Positions 44,148-56,009 of a DNA stretch of 64,000 nt are shown piece by piece (position 1 is the stretch's first letter; every line of letters begins with the position of its first letter). Source of the stretch: Corallium rubrum (Eukaryota; Cnidaria; Anthozoa; Scleralcyonacea; Coralliidae); assembly GCA_964035015.1 (NCBI GenBank), contig OZ036005.1:4495247-4559246 (forward strand). The letters are read 5' to 3'. The notes beneath the pieces were generated by a model that was not told where the DNA came from, searched no databases, and saw nothing but the letters and a program-made list of their open reading frames with translations. The translations under genes were made by a program, and so were the position numbers.

Positions 44148-44199
44148 CTGCGGACAAGCAAACAAAGCAAGAGAAAAGAAGACTTCTGAATAGCACCAT
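44148..44199 (-). CDS. Peroxidase gene exon 1: start and signal peptide
   Basis: The ATG (context ACA ATG G) opens an 18-residue stretch, MVLFRSLLFSCFVCLSA plus the first base of Gly18. It is a short n-region and hydrophobic core with a small residue at the likely cleavage site, a typical secretory signal. It ends at CCGCAG followed by GTAATT (phase 1), which fits the two-base start of exon 2 exactly. An upstream ATG (in ATGAAC) is followed at once by a stop, so this start is preferred. The exon is too short for ordinary ORF scans. Confidence 0.72.
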
Positions 44200-44334
44200 T
44201 GTAAACTTGGTTCAGTTCATTGACCTGGGACACTGAATGTGAAAACAGTAGAGTTGTTAAAAACGGCGAATTATTAGAGCGAGAGGTTGTATTAGAAGGC
44301 GTCAACAGTTATTGTGCAATGTCTGTGCGGTGCG

Positions 44335-44617
44335 TAGACTTGCTCCAAGTCTGCCTCTTGTTGCTTCGAGATGGGTTATGTTTTGATTTAAAGGTGTACG
44401 TGTGAAAAGTGGCGACGCGGGCGAGCAAAATGGCGAATATAAAAGGCGGCCGGCCACGGGAAGAAAAGCGGGCGAGCGTGGCCGACCGCCTTTAATATTC
44501 GCCATTTTGCTCGCCCGCGTCGCCACTTTTCACATGTACACCTTTAAATCAAAACATAACCCATCTCGAAACAAACCCGTCTCGAAACAACAAGAGGCAG
44601 ACTTGGAGCAAGTCTAT
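44335..44617. repeat. Palindrome upstream of the peroxidase gene start
   Basis: Arms of about 125 bases (left 44335-44461, right 44474-44617, with a 16-base partial duplication in the right arm) meet around GGAAGAAAAGCG. The inner arms are GC-rich with AAAATGGCGAATAT (a YY1-like AAATGGC word). It lies 136-418 bases upstream of the ATG at 44199, where the promoter or 5'UTR should be. Confidence 0.75.
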
Positions 44618-44735
44618 ATGCGGTGCGCAGATGGAAGTTATAATATGATAATTTGACATCTAAATTAGTCTTCTAATTACAACTTGTTTGCGGATGTTAA
44701 TAAGTAGAGCTTAAAGTGCTCATGACATGAAAATT

Positions 44736-44943
44736 AACTTTGTCTTATAATATAATATAATATAATATAATATAATATAATATAATATAATATAATATAA
44801 TATAATATAATATAATATAATATAATATAATATAATATAATATAATATAATATAATATAATATAATATAATATAATATAATATAATATAATATAATATAA
44901 TATAATATAATATAATATAATATAATATAATATAATATAATAT
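44736..44943. repeat. (TATAA)n pentanucleotide array
   Basis: About 42 near-perfect units. It sits about 540 bases upstream of the peroxidase gene start. The Tyr-Ile-Leu frame across it is an artefact. Confidence 0.97.
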
Positions 44944-45009
44944 AGTAAGACTCTTCAGTATTTGAAAGAACGCTTAACTTCGATTGTCTCATGTTAAAAT
45001 TGTGGGCCG

Positions 45010-46220
45010 CAAACTTCAAAATTGAGGCAAGGAATATCGATTCCAGACGGAAAAGGTAGTAATCTTGTTAGGAATATTATAGCCCAAACAATAGACACTT
45101 CCGAATTCGCTTCAAGTGGCTCCAAGTCGAGGTTGGCAATGAGATCGTGTCTTTCATGCCCAACCTCGATTTCAACCCGTTATTTGTGCTTACTGAAGGA
45201 AATTCGGGAAGTATCTATAACTTTGAAAAAGCCCATATATCAAACCCAAATGAAGATAAAATATGAAAACTTAACGTTTCGTTGCAACTAGCAATATCAT
45301 CAGAGTGATTATATGATTTACATTCAATATATAGGTGTGTACTATTTACAATACGAGTGGCCGTGTTGTATATCCTTGTTTTAGCTTGTATATCCAATAC
45401 AACACAAATACGAAGTGAGTAATATTTATGAGTAATATTCGTTCAGATTAATTCAGAAAATAGGCACGCTCAGGCGTGCATGTATCCACTGCAGCGAGTG
45501 CTCGTTTGGCTTCGAATCAAGATCTTTTTAGTTAAAAGGCTTGTAACAATGCGATTAGCGACCGCGTTTCCTGTTTTTCCCAATTTACCTAAAATTGTCA
45601 TTTTATGATTAGGGATAAGGCAAACAACAAACTATTCACAATACACAGTAGCTACTAAACACGGAATGGCACAACAAACCATATAGACACAACACGTCGT
45701 CTGATCGTATTTCTGATCGCCATTCAGTGCTCAACTCAGCGCGAACACATTCACAACACATTAAAACACAGCATGTCACTCTGATCGGATTTTACATCAT
45801 TCAGCGCGAACACTAGCAAAGCAAGTTCATTTAATTCATCAACTATGCTATAGTTTAAAATCACTTCACAAAACGACGAGGACATATTCACAACACACTA
45901 TTAATTAACACAAAATGTCGCTCTGACCGCATTTTAGATCAACATTCAGCGCGAACACCTACAAACCCACTAACTTGTCGTTTCTCATCGTATTTCGATT
46001 CGCCAATTCAGTGCTCAACTCAGCGCGAACTATTAGATTCGTGGCAAAGTATGCTATAATTTAAAATCACTTCGGAAAGCGACCAGAAATTCAGTATTCG
46101 GCTATCACTCGGTAAGTTGTTGTGCCACCCTGCATTTTCATTGGCTCCGAAAGCGTCATCCGCTAACATTCGGTACATTGTCGTTTAACCCTGCATTCGC
46201 ATTTGCTCCGAAGTTATTCT
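45010..46220. repeat. Unclassified repeat region with diverged tandem units
   Basis: Words such as TTCAGTGCTCAACTCAGCGC, CATTCAGCGCGAACAC and TATAGTTTAAAATCACTTC recur in direct order between 45690 and 46080, and CCTGCATT...TTGGCTCCGAA occurs twice at 46130-46210. No coding exon recognised. Confidence 0.5.
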
Positions 46221-46224
46221 ATTG

Positions 46225-46366
46225 TTAACTTAACTTAACTTAACTTAACTTAACTTAACTTAACTTAACTTAACTTAACTTAACTTAACTTAACTTAACT
46301 TAACTTAACTTAACTTAACTTAACTTAACTTAACTTAACTGATATAACTTAACTTAACTTAACTTA
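46225..46366. repeat. (TTAAC)n pentanucleotide array
   Basis: About 27 units with one break (GATATAACTT) near 46341. Confidence 0.95.
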
Positions 46367-46460
46367 CACGCACGACAGCAATGTATCTACTAGCGCATGC
46401 GCAGTAGATACAAAAAGCATAAGATTTTTAGAATTTTGTTAAATTCATGTGAATCACATT

Positions 46461-46849
46461 CAACCTCGTACCCAGGCTTTTCGCTCCCGCCCTCGCGAAC
46501 TCGTCGAGGGGGGGGGGGGGGAGTTTTCGCCTGGCACGATCGGAAATCGCATAGAAATCGGCCACTTTCATGGGGCAGTTCGCAGTCCACGAGTGTGCTG
46601 GCTCAAGTGAGTTCTGAGGACATTTGAAACTGATGAATTTGAGAAGGGTAATGGGTTCGTACATCGCAAGCCGAACTTTCGTGCTATGCGCTCGTGGAAG
46701 AATTATGGTCGAGCGACGATTTTGAGTGGAGATGTTTGACTTTGAGCGTCCTCGCTCCTGTCGGCCGTGTGTTGATGACGTTTACACGCAAGATATTCGT
46801 TCTACGCATGCGCAGCTAAAATAGGTCAGCCTGGACTGGAACGAGGTTG
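46461..46849. mobile_element. Mutator-like MITE, 9-bp TSD
   Basis: Ends CAACCTCGTACCCAGGC and GGAACGAGGTTG; AATCACATT at 46452-46460 and 46850-46858 is a perfect duplication. The small palindrome at 55073-55155 has the same ends. Confidence 0.82.
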
Positions 46850-46859
46850 AATCACATTG

Positions 46860-47857
46860 AGGATTTTTAAGAATTTTCCAGAAATTTCCAGAGATATATT
46901 TTAAAATTTCTATAGATTTTCAAGGATTTTTAATTCTTTAAGTGTTTTTTTTTTATTTTGAAAGATTTTTAAGACGTATATTGGATCTGCAGGAATTTCT
47001 GGATTTTTTGCATCGGGATTAGTTGCCCACCACCTATTGGCCAAATTGACCAACAACGTTACGGGCGATGCGAAGTGCCCGATTCACGTTGCATTCGGCA
47101 TGAGTCAGTCTACTTCGAGAGCACATAAAGGTCCTCATTTGTCTTTAGCATATATAGTACTTCCAAAAGCGTTTGAACTTGCTTGATTTCACAGTCCTTA
47201 TCGTCGTTTACAGGTTGTTTATATATACATACATGCACGATTTAGGGAACTCATTGACCTGAATAATGAAAAACACTAGAATACAGTAGAATTTTATCAC
47301 ACTCATTAGAAATTCTAGCCGCTGACCGAGAGCAGCGGCACAAATGACCCAAATTTCTGGTAATGCTTTATTTATACTAGATATATAACCCCATAAGTTA
47401 AGTATAAGTATAGATGAGGCCTATGCTTGCTAGAAGATTCCCCAGATTCCCTTTGGTAAAATACTTCATTTGTTGTGTGTTTATATTACACTTTTGTTAA
47501 TACAAGATTTTTGTTCTGTCTCCGAACTCTGATACATTAGCGCGCGGTCCCTGAATTAACCAATCACAATGAATCCCCCGAAAAGTGAGGGATCGACCTT
47601 TAACCTTCTGTTGCCATCACCTCAAATCCTTTATTTGTTCCCGCCTTCCGCTAAACCCTGCAGCGCGGGCAGAGGTGCGGGCGAGCGAGAAGGCGAGAAC
47701 TAATAAAGGCCTGAGGAAACTCTTACTAATGAACCTGCACAATCCAACGAATATGCAGTTATGCTAATTATATGGCAAGCAAAGTCTTAGATGTTCATTG
47801 ACTGACTGTTGCCGGAATGTAATCAATAGTCGTCAATATTCAGTATATTCAGTTTAT
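46860..47857. other. Stretch with no recognisable gene
   Basis: AT-rich, no frames with domains. The segment 47570-47610 (CCCCCGAAAAGTGAGGGATC) recurs inverted at about 60185-60230, so it belongs to a dispersed repeat. Confidence 0.45.
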
Positions 47858-48352
<495 letters not shown>

Positions 48353-48555
48353 ATAAGAACGACCAAAACTCGTATAGCCGTACTATACCTTCACGCTGGA
48401 ACCCGATCGAGAAACCATACATATCATGCTCTTCATAAGACCATTTCAATCATACTGGCAGAGAAATCACCTGAGGTATAGTGTTATGAAAATGTTCTCT
48501 TACTTGCCACAGCCAGCCCACCGCTTCACAATTTATGTCAACTCCAAATTGTCAT

Positions 48556-48815
48556 TAACAAACTGGATTGGTCTAGCTAAAACTGAATTGGTTTAGCTAA
48601 AACTGAATTGGTCTAGCTAGAACTGGATTGGTCTAGCTAGAACTGGATTGGTCTAGCTAAAACTGGATTGGTCTAGCGTAAACTGAATTGGTTTAACATA
48701 AACAGAATTGGTCTAGCGTAACCTGGATTGGTCTAGCGTAAACTGGATTGGTCTAGCGTAAACTGGATTGGTCTGGCGTAAACTGAATTGGTTTAGCGTA
48801 AACTGGATTGGTTAG
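48556..48815. repeat. 20-bp minisatellite, left end of giant palindrome (~13 units)
   Basis: Units AACTGRATTGGTYTAGCTAA or with AGCGTA; two variants alternate irregularly. Confidence 0.9.
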
Positions 48816-49909
48816 CCTTTCTCACGCTATGCGTCCAGGCCCACTGATCTCAAATAATATACGCATTATTTGAGATCAGTGACCAGGCCTTATCCGCCAT
48901 TTTTGGGTGGCAAACCGCGCGGGGACAGAGGCTGACAACAAGACAAAGTCGATTTTGTAAAATGAAAACTATAACGTTTGAGTTGAAATTCTTGGTGGTT
49001 AAAAATATACAAACGCTTCATTTTTTGCTTGGTTCGTAAAAGAGTGAAGTCACCTTGGTCCTGTAGAAATTTTAGCTGCTATCTTTTGAAATTTGAAAAG
49101 AAAACTGGTATGGTAAACTGGTACATGATTTGTTTAGTTTAAAGCACTGTTTTTAAACCTGAACTGTATCTACTCTGTTGCAACTAAGATCATACAATTT
49201 GATCATATGTTATCATGTACGATCGCTTTATCTTAATTCGGCAATAATAAAACACTAGCGCATAATATAAAAGGTTTTTAAGTTTTTTTTTAGACCGTGG
49301 TCGCCACACATTTTTCCATTCTGTTTGACGAAGCCTTCATGGATTTGAAATCTAAGTTACAACAATGGCATTAGTAAGCCTAAAAAAATTCTCCCAAATT
49401 GTTGTAAATAGTAATCATTTGACATTTATCTAGTGAACTTTATAGTTTATACTGAAATTACCTGCATGGTATTGCAAATTGTATAAAGTAGAATAAATAT
49501 AAAGTAAATATAGAGTAAATATAAAGCAGAATGGCAAACTGATTGTACAGGTATATAATGTATATATTATATATGTTAATAATAATATAAACATTTTGTA
49601 TTTTATTGTTTAATAAATTATATACTAGGTATTAATAAAATTAAATTCAATAATAATTGGAAATATATATATAAACAATTCAATGTTTACTATTTTTGCA
49701 TACTTAATAAATAATTTAAATCTTTTTATGAACATTTTTAGTTTAAACATAATATTCATTTACATTCATTGTAATAAAATAAATGAGATTTGTCTTATTC
49801 CCCAACCTGGTTGATTTGGGGACCAAGAGGTGGGCCCATGTTGACAAGAATGCCAATTAGTTTCCATGTAGGATTAAGTAAGTCATACTGGTTCATTGGG
49901 AAGACATTT

Positions 49910-50721
49910 ACTGATGCTAAAGATATCGCCAACCTGTTTAATCACCACTTTGCTAACATAACAAACTCTGTAAAGCTTAATAATTCTCCTAGCAACCCAA
50001 ATTGGGACTACCTTGCAAATTTTGTTTCTTGTAAACTTTCACCAAATACAACCCCTACTATTCCCCCAGTTTCAGAGGATTTTGTACTAAATTGTCTTAA
50101 CCATTTGTCTGCAACGAAAGCCGCTGGGTTGGATGGAGTTAAGGGATATTTCCTTAAAATAGCTGCCCCAGCTATCTCGCTCATTCTGACGAAGATTTAT
50201 AACCTCAGTATTACCTCAGCTAGTTTTCCTAACTTATGGAAAATTGCAAAAGTTTCTCCCCTATTTAAAACGGGTTCGCTTTCTGACCGTTCTAACTTCC
50301 GTCCTATCTCTGTTTTAGACATTATCTCTAAAGTTCTTGAACGTCATGTTCATGTTTCGTTTTATAATTTTCTAACTGACTACGATCTTCTTGTTGATAA
50401 TTGCAATTTGGATTTAGGACATCTCGCTCATGTGAACTATAGCAGTCACTGATCGCACTGATAAGATTCTAACTAATATCGATAACAAACTATTAAACGG
50501 ACTTCTTTTTATTGACTTCAAAAAGGCCTTTGATCTCGTTGACCACCGTATCTTACTTCTTAAGCTTAAGATGTACGGATCTTCTCCACTAGCGTTGGAG
50601 TGGTTTACTTCTTATCTTAGTGATCACTGTCAACGTACTTCTTTTAAGAGTACATTGTCTGATATGCTCCCTGTTACGATCGGGGTTCCTCAGGGAAGCA
50701 TTCTAGGACCCCTTCTTTTCA
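49910..50721 (+). pseudogene. LINE reverse transcriptase, N-terminal part
   Basis: Begins FTDAKDIANLFNHHFANI and continues with LSATKAAGLDGVKGYFLK, FRPISVLDIISKVLE, then after a frameshift near 50415 with GLLFIDFKKAFDLVDH (first catalytic Asp) and GVPQGSILGPLLF. Reading stops at the Helitron-like insertion. At least one frameshift plus the insertion inactivate it. Confidence 0.87.
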
Positions 50722-53008
50722 TCCCCGAGCCGGGCGACGGGCCGAAGGCCCGGAGCCCGGTGAGGGTGCTAATCTCGACACGCGTGGAGTTCATTTTACA
50801 CGCGTGTAGAAAAAGCAAGGCAGACGAAAATCTGGAAGCTGTTTATATATATATATATACGTCGTAGGGTGTCGTGCGGTAAGAATTGTTGTACTGGTGA
50901 CTGACAAAGAAGCACCACAACATTTTAAACTAAATCTATGGCTATATTTTGCGAAACGAAAGAAACGAAATGGAGCCCGCTCTACTAAAACAACAAACGG
51001 CGGTTTAATATATCTTGAAGAGAAACCAGAAAACCTGAAGATACTAAAGACACTAAACGCTTTATGGTAAACAAAAAGTCGATCTGAATTGGCAGTGTTT
51101 GTGGTAACTCAGGTAGGGGATTTGTATATTTATTTTGCTGATTGGATTCATTGTATTAAGTTCCAAGACCGGCAATACGTTAAATAAAAGCGCTTTTATA
51201 GTCACTCGTCCGTTAAACTTAATCTAGCATCTATTATACTAGAAATACATAAATGCAACAAACCCTCGTCTGCTTTTATATGCTTTTTGAAATGCACCCG
51301 ACCCACCCTATAACTCCTCAGGATAATTACAGAATTTATGATTAGGATAACTGAAATGAAAGTTGAACATATCACAGGAAAACTTACAGATTTCATATTA
51401 AACTCTGGTTGTAAAAATATATTGTTTCTAGCCATTTAGGAAGTTTCCAAAGGAATTACTTTTATGTTTTGCAAAGGCAGGATTAAAAGTTAACAGCTCA
51501 AAAAAAGTACATTTATAATAGGAGATAAAAACAACAGACAACCTATAAATTTCAGTCTGTATAATACAGGACAAAAGAAAATGGACAAAGCCTATGAGTA
51601 TTTATGATAAGTGCTTGCAATTAAGTCAATGAAAAACATCACGTCCACAGTAGCAAAGGGAAAGCACGAAAACGTGAAGCTGTATACTGCTTAATGGGTA
51701 AAGCAAAAACTTGAAAACAACATATTAAAGGACAAGGTATAAAACTTTATATGATAGTTGCTAGGTTAAGTTTACAGTAACTGACGAGTGTCTAAAAGGG
51801 TTCTATTTAAAGTGCCGTTCTTGGCGTTTACAGAATATATTAATGAATAAATGCTGATTACAATCAGCAAAATAAATAAAAACAAATGCCCTACCGTCAT
51901 TTTGAGACCACTGAGTGGCCTGTGACAAAAACACTACAATTGAGATCGAGTTTTGTTTACCATACGTTTGGTTTCTTCAGGTTTTCTGGTTTCTCTTCAA
52001 GATATATTAAACCGGCTGTTTGTATCCTCCTTTTATTCGTTGTTCTGCTTCTTTCCGTTTAAAACGAAACCATTTGAAACCATTTTGTTACGCAAAATAT
52101 GGAAATAACTATAAGTTTGCTTCAAAGCTAGTCACCAGTGCCCAATTATTTGTACCGCGTGACACCCTACGACGTATATATATAAACTATTTCCAGATTT
52201 TGTCTCCCTTGCTTTTTCTACACGCGTGTAAAGTGGACTCCACGCACGTCGAGATTAGCACCCTCACCCGGGCTCCGGGCCTTCGGCCCTACGCCCGGCT
52301 CGGGGATAAAGTTTAATACATTGTGTTGTTTTCATGTTTTCGCTTAAACCTAAATGATATACAGCTCCACTTATATTCGTGCTTACCTTTTTAAAAACTT
52401 GTAAAACTTATCTGGACGTCGTGTTTTTCATTGACTGTGTATATGCACTTCTTATTATTTATAATACTCATGGGCCGACTTTGCCGATTTTCTAGGCAGT
52501 ATTTCCAAATTTCCGCCAGAAACGTTGTCTGTTTAATATTTCTTTCTGGAATCCGATTCTACTGAATTGTTTTTATCTCAGACTTTATATTATAAATGTA
52601 GTTTTGGAGCTGTTAACTTTTAATTCTGCCTTTGCAAAACATGTATGCAGAACAGCAGAGGGAAGCCATTTAAAGACTTGCTAAAAATAATTCCCTTGGA
52701 AACCTATAAACAAATATGAATATATGTTTTACAGCTATAGTTCAATTAATGAAACCTAAGTTTTGCTTTCAAATGTTCAATTTTCAAATCAGAAATCTGA
52801 AAGTAAACAGTTAGTCACCTTATAAATGCATATCAGGAGGGCTTTAATATTTTAATCAGGGGGTGTGTGTTTCAAAAATACATATAAAATTTAAAGATGA
52901 TCTGTGTGTCATTAATACAACAAAAACAGAAATTAGGGGAGGGGGGGAGGGGGGGTTAAAAAATGCATATAAAACAGGCGAGGGGTTGTTGCATTCATGT
53001 ATTTCTAG
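50722..53008 (+). mobile_element. Helitron-like non-autonomous element, copy 2
   Basis: Starts TCCCCGAGCCGGGCG after host A and ends TTCATGTATTTCTAG before host T: insertion between A and T with no duplication, as in Helitrons. The GC-rich 5' end is present a second time, inverted, at about 52200-52307, so 50722-52307 forms a large inner foldback. No Rep or helicase frame. Confidence 0.65.
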
Positions 53009-54009
53009 TATTATTTATTAATGATCTTCCTTCTCAACTATCACACTCAAATTCTACAATGTTTGCAGATGACACCACTATACTAACAACAGGTTCTTCT
53101 ATTCATGATTTACATGTAAATCTTAATCTTGTTGCTAATGATATCTCAGCTTGGACCGAGCAAAACAAGATGGTAGCTAACACATCCAAGACTAAAACCA
53201 TGCTCATCCATTCCATCCAACAATTAAGGGTCAGTATTTCTGATCCTTCTCTCTCGGTCACATTAAACAGCGAAGGTCACGCAAGCTAAAGTACTGGGTG
53301 TGACCTCAGACAGCCATTTAACTTGACTAATCACATCGGAAACTTATGTTCAACCCTCAATAGTAGGCTTGCATTACTACGTCGGATTAAGCTTTTCTTA
53401 ACTAAAGATTGTGCTCTTCGTTTATATAACTCATGCATTCATGCCAATATTATTTACTGCTCTGTCCCTTGGGGTAATTGTTCCAAAACACTTTTGCAAA
53501 GAATTCTTTGCTTTCAAAAGCGTGCAGCACGCATTATCTTAGATGCTGAGCATTATACTCCTTCTGTTCTCCTTTTTTCCCAGCTTAAGTGGATTCCAAT
53601 TTTTGATCTAATTAAGTTTAGGAAGCTTCTTCTACTATTAAATATACTAATCAATCCTAATGCTCCACCGTCTTTTAAATTTATGTTCAATTTCTTATCT
53701 GCCACTCAACAACATGCTCGTACTAGAGCCTGCTTATATGACCTAAAGCTTCCTTACCCGCGTACTAATTCTGGTAAACGAACATTTCTCTACAGCACCT
53801 CAATTCTCTTTAACGTCTTAGAGAATGATTGCAAACAGCTTGCCATGTCACCTGCATGTACTTCTGATGCTTTCACGTTAAGATTAACTACTACTAAACG
53901 CAAACTCCGTAATTACTTTCTTCATAAACTTACCTGTATTAACCATCTGGAAGACATTTTTTGCGTCAATTGTAATTTTTTATTGAATTGTAAACGTGTT
54001 TCTACTTGA
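53009..54009 (+). pseudogene. LINE reverse transcriptase, C-terminal part
   Basis: Continues with LFINDLPSQL and MFADDTTIL (the FADD catalytic pair), then a frameshift near 53275, then NSRLALLRRIKLFLT, CFQKRAARIIL and a conserved tail to the stop at 54007-54009. It joins in frame to 50721 once 50722-53008 is removed. Confidence 0.87.
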
Positions 54010-54150
54010 CTAGTTTATCACTTGACATTATTTCCATATATAGTGTATTAGTTAAGTCTGTTGTATTTGTAAATATTGTAATATTGTGAGAGCCGTATGT
54101 TAGATAACCTTTACGGTTAATACGTCTTTTCCCTCGTAAAATAAAGTTTT

Positions 54151-54347
54151 ATTCTATTCTATTCTATTCTATTCTATTCTATTCTATTCTATTCTATTCT
54201 ATTCTATTCTATTCTATTCTATTCTATTCTATTCTATTCTATTCTATTCTATTCTATTCTATTCTATTCTATTCTATTCTATTCTATTCTATTCTATTCT
54301 ATTCTATTCTATTCTATTCTATTCTATTCTATTCTATTCTATTCTAT
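54151..54347. repeat. (ATTCT)n array, LINE 3' tail
   Basis: About 39 perfect units starting right after AATAAAGTTTT; the likely product of tail slippage during or after retrotransposition. Confidence 0.95.
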
Positions 54348-54564
54348 TGGCCAGACCTGTGACAGGATGTGCCAGTTTCTCATCCTTCCAATAATCCATT
54401 CAACATGAATGCATAGACCTGAGCTATGTCAAATGTTTTGGTGCAACATTGGTGGGGCAAAATGGTATAGCCCCCTCTCTGCACAAGTATCCTGGTAAGT
54501 GGATGGTACATGTAAATCCTCTAGCTGTTATCACACCTCTCCCAGGCTCTTTTGTTATCCTGAT

Positions 54565-54765
54565 TTAATTAAGTGTTATCTCATTGTCTGATGTTGATCC
54601 TGGCATTAAATCACTGAAGAAACAGCCAACTCCATCTGGGGTCATACCAAATAATCCCTTAACAGTTGCACAGCTTTTATAGGAAGAAAATTTCATGGAA
54701 TGAAGATCACAATTTGAAGCCCTCTGAACTTTTATCTCAGTGCAGTCCAAGATTACTCTGTTTCT
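54565..54765 (-). pseudogene. DDE_Tnp_4 transposase remnant
   Basis: ILDCTEIKVQRASN gives the first catalytic Asp, then SSYKSCATVKGLFGMTPDG and FSDLMPGSTSDNEIT with the second Asp. This is the DDE_Tnp_4 pattern seen in ISL2EU and PIF/Harbinger transposases. A mirrored copy on the plus strand (about 54765-55000) adds GVITARGFTIH, the region near the third acidic residue. Both are heavily truncated. Confidence 0.75.
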
Positions 54766-55072
54766 TCAGTGATTTAATGCCAGGATCAACATCAGACAAT
54801 GAGATAACACGTAATTAAATCAGGTTTACTGGCTAACATAGAGCCTGGGAGAGGTGTGATAACAGCTAGAGGATTTACCATCCACTTACCAGGATACTTG
54901 TGCAGAGAGGGGGCTATATCAGTTTGCCCCACCAATGTTGCATCAAAACATTTGACATAGCTCGGATCTACGCATTCATGTTGAATGGATTATTGGAAGG
55001 ATGAGAAACTGGCACATCCTGTCACAGGTCTGGCCAATGAACCAGTATGACTTACTTAATCCTACATGGAAA

Positions 55073-55155
55073 CAACCTCGTACCCAGGGTCTTATCTCCG
55101 CTCCCCCGCCCCCGGTGGGCGGAGCAGCGGAGATAAGACCCTGGGTACGAGGTTG
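55073..55155. mobile_element. 83-bp palindromic MITE, 9-bp TSD
   Basis: CAACCTCGTACCCAGGGTCT is mirrored at the right end; ACATGGAAA flanks it at 55064-55072 and 55156-55164. The left arm of the giant palindrome lacks it, so it inserted after the arms formed. Confidence 0.85.
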
Positions 55156-56009
55156 ACATGGAAACTAATTGGCATTCTTGTCAACATGGGCCCACCTCTT
55201 CGTCCCCAAATCAGCCAGATTGGGGAATAAGACAAATCTCATTTAATTTATTACAATGAATGTAAATGAATATTATGTTTAAACTAAAAATATTCATAAA
55301 AAGATTTAAATTGTTTATTAAGTATGCAAAAATAGTAAACATTGAATTGTTTATGTATATTTCCAATTATTATTGAATTTAATTTTATTAATACCTAGTA
55401 TACAATTTATTAAATAATGAAATATAAAATGTTTATATTATTATTAACATAATATATACATTATATACAATCAGTTTGCCATTCTGCTTTATATTTACTC
55501 TATATTTACTTTATATTTATTCTACTTTATACAATTTGCAATACCATGCAGGTAACTTCAGTATAAACTATAAAGTTCACTAGATAAATGTCAAATGATT
55601 ACTATTTACAACAATTTGGGAGATTTTTTTTAGGCTTACTAATGCCATTGTTGTAACTTAGATTTCAAATCCTAGGCTTCATCAAACGGAAAATATGTGG
55701 CGACCATGGCCTAAAACCCCCCTAAAAACCTTTTATATTATGCGCTAGTGTTTTATTATTCCCGAATTAAGATAAAGCGATCGTACATGATAACATATGA
55801 TCAAATTGTATGATCTTAGTTGCAACAGAGTAGATACAGTTCAGGTTTAAAAACAGTGCTTTAAAATAACAAATCATTCTCACTTCGAGTTGTCGACGAC
55901 GGCACTTCGCACCTTCAATACCAGTTTTCTTTTCAAATTTCGAAATTAGCAGCTAAAATTTCTACAGGACCAAGGTGACTTCACTCTTCGCATAGCGTGA
56001 GAAAGGCTA

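Larger units (their letters stand above)
16730..44199 (-). other. Gene model: secreted cadherin-like / haem peroxidase / EGF / F5/8C protein, 8 exons
   Basis: Eight minus-strand exons join with matching phases and GT-AG borders: 44199-44148, 40785-40282, 39921-39450, 33161-32929, 28739-27612, 26849-26742, 25193-24865 and 16912-16771 (2968 coding bases, 989 residues plus one base). Domain order: signal peptide 1-17, cadherin-like about 19-110, helical linker to about 215, animal haem peroxidase about 224-780, EGF about 797-833, F5/8C 834-987. All peroxidase catalytic residues are present. The product should be exported and attach to matrix or cell surface. It differs from peroxidasin (LRR-Ig-peroxidase-VWC) and from dual oxidases. 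The 3' end is uncertain. Each junction rests on sequence, not on transcripts. Confidence 0.8.
49900..54345 (+). mobile_element. 5'-truncated LINE (CR1/Jockey type) with (ATTCT)n tail, nested in palindrome arm
   Basis: ATTGG at 49895-49899 and 54346-54350 flanks it, and the mirror arm (TTCATTGGCCAGACC) proves the empty site. It carries only the reverse-transcriptase part and 3' end; the endonuclease is absent. A Helitron-like element occupies 50722-53008. AATAAAG is followed directly by about 39 ATTCT units. Confidence 0.85.

Noticed and set aside
44720-45019. 99-residue Tyr-Ile-Leu repeat frame
   Set aside because: Translation of the (TATAA)n microsatellite.
45270-45306. CTGATGA...GAAACGTT motif on the minus strand resembling a hammerhead
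   Set aside because: Stem I does not pair and stem II lacks the closing G-C; at best a decayed copy.
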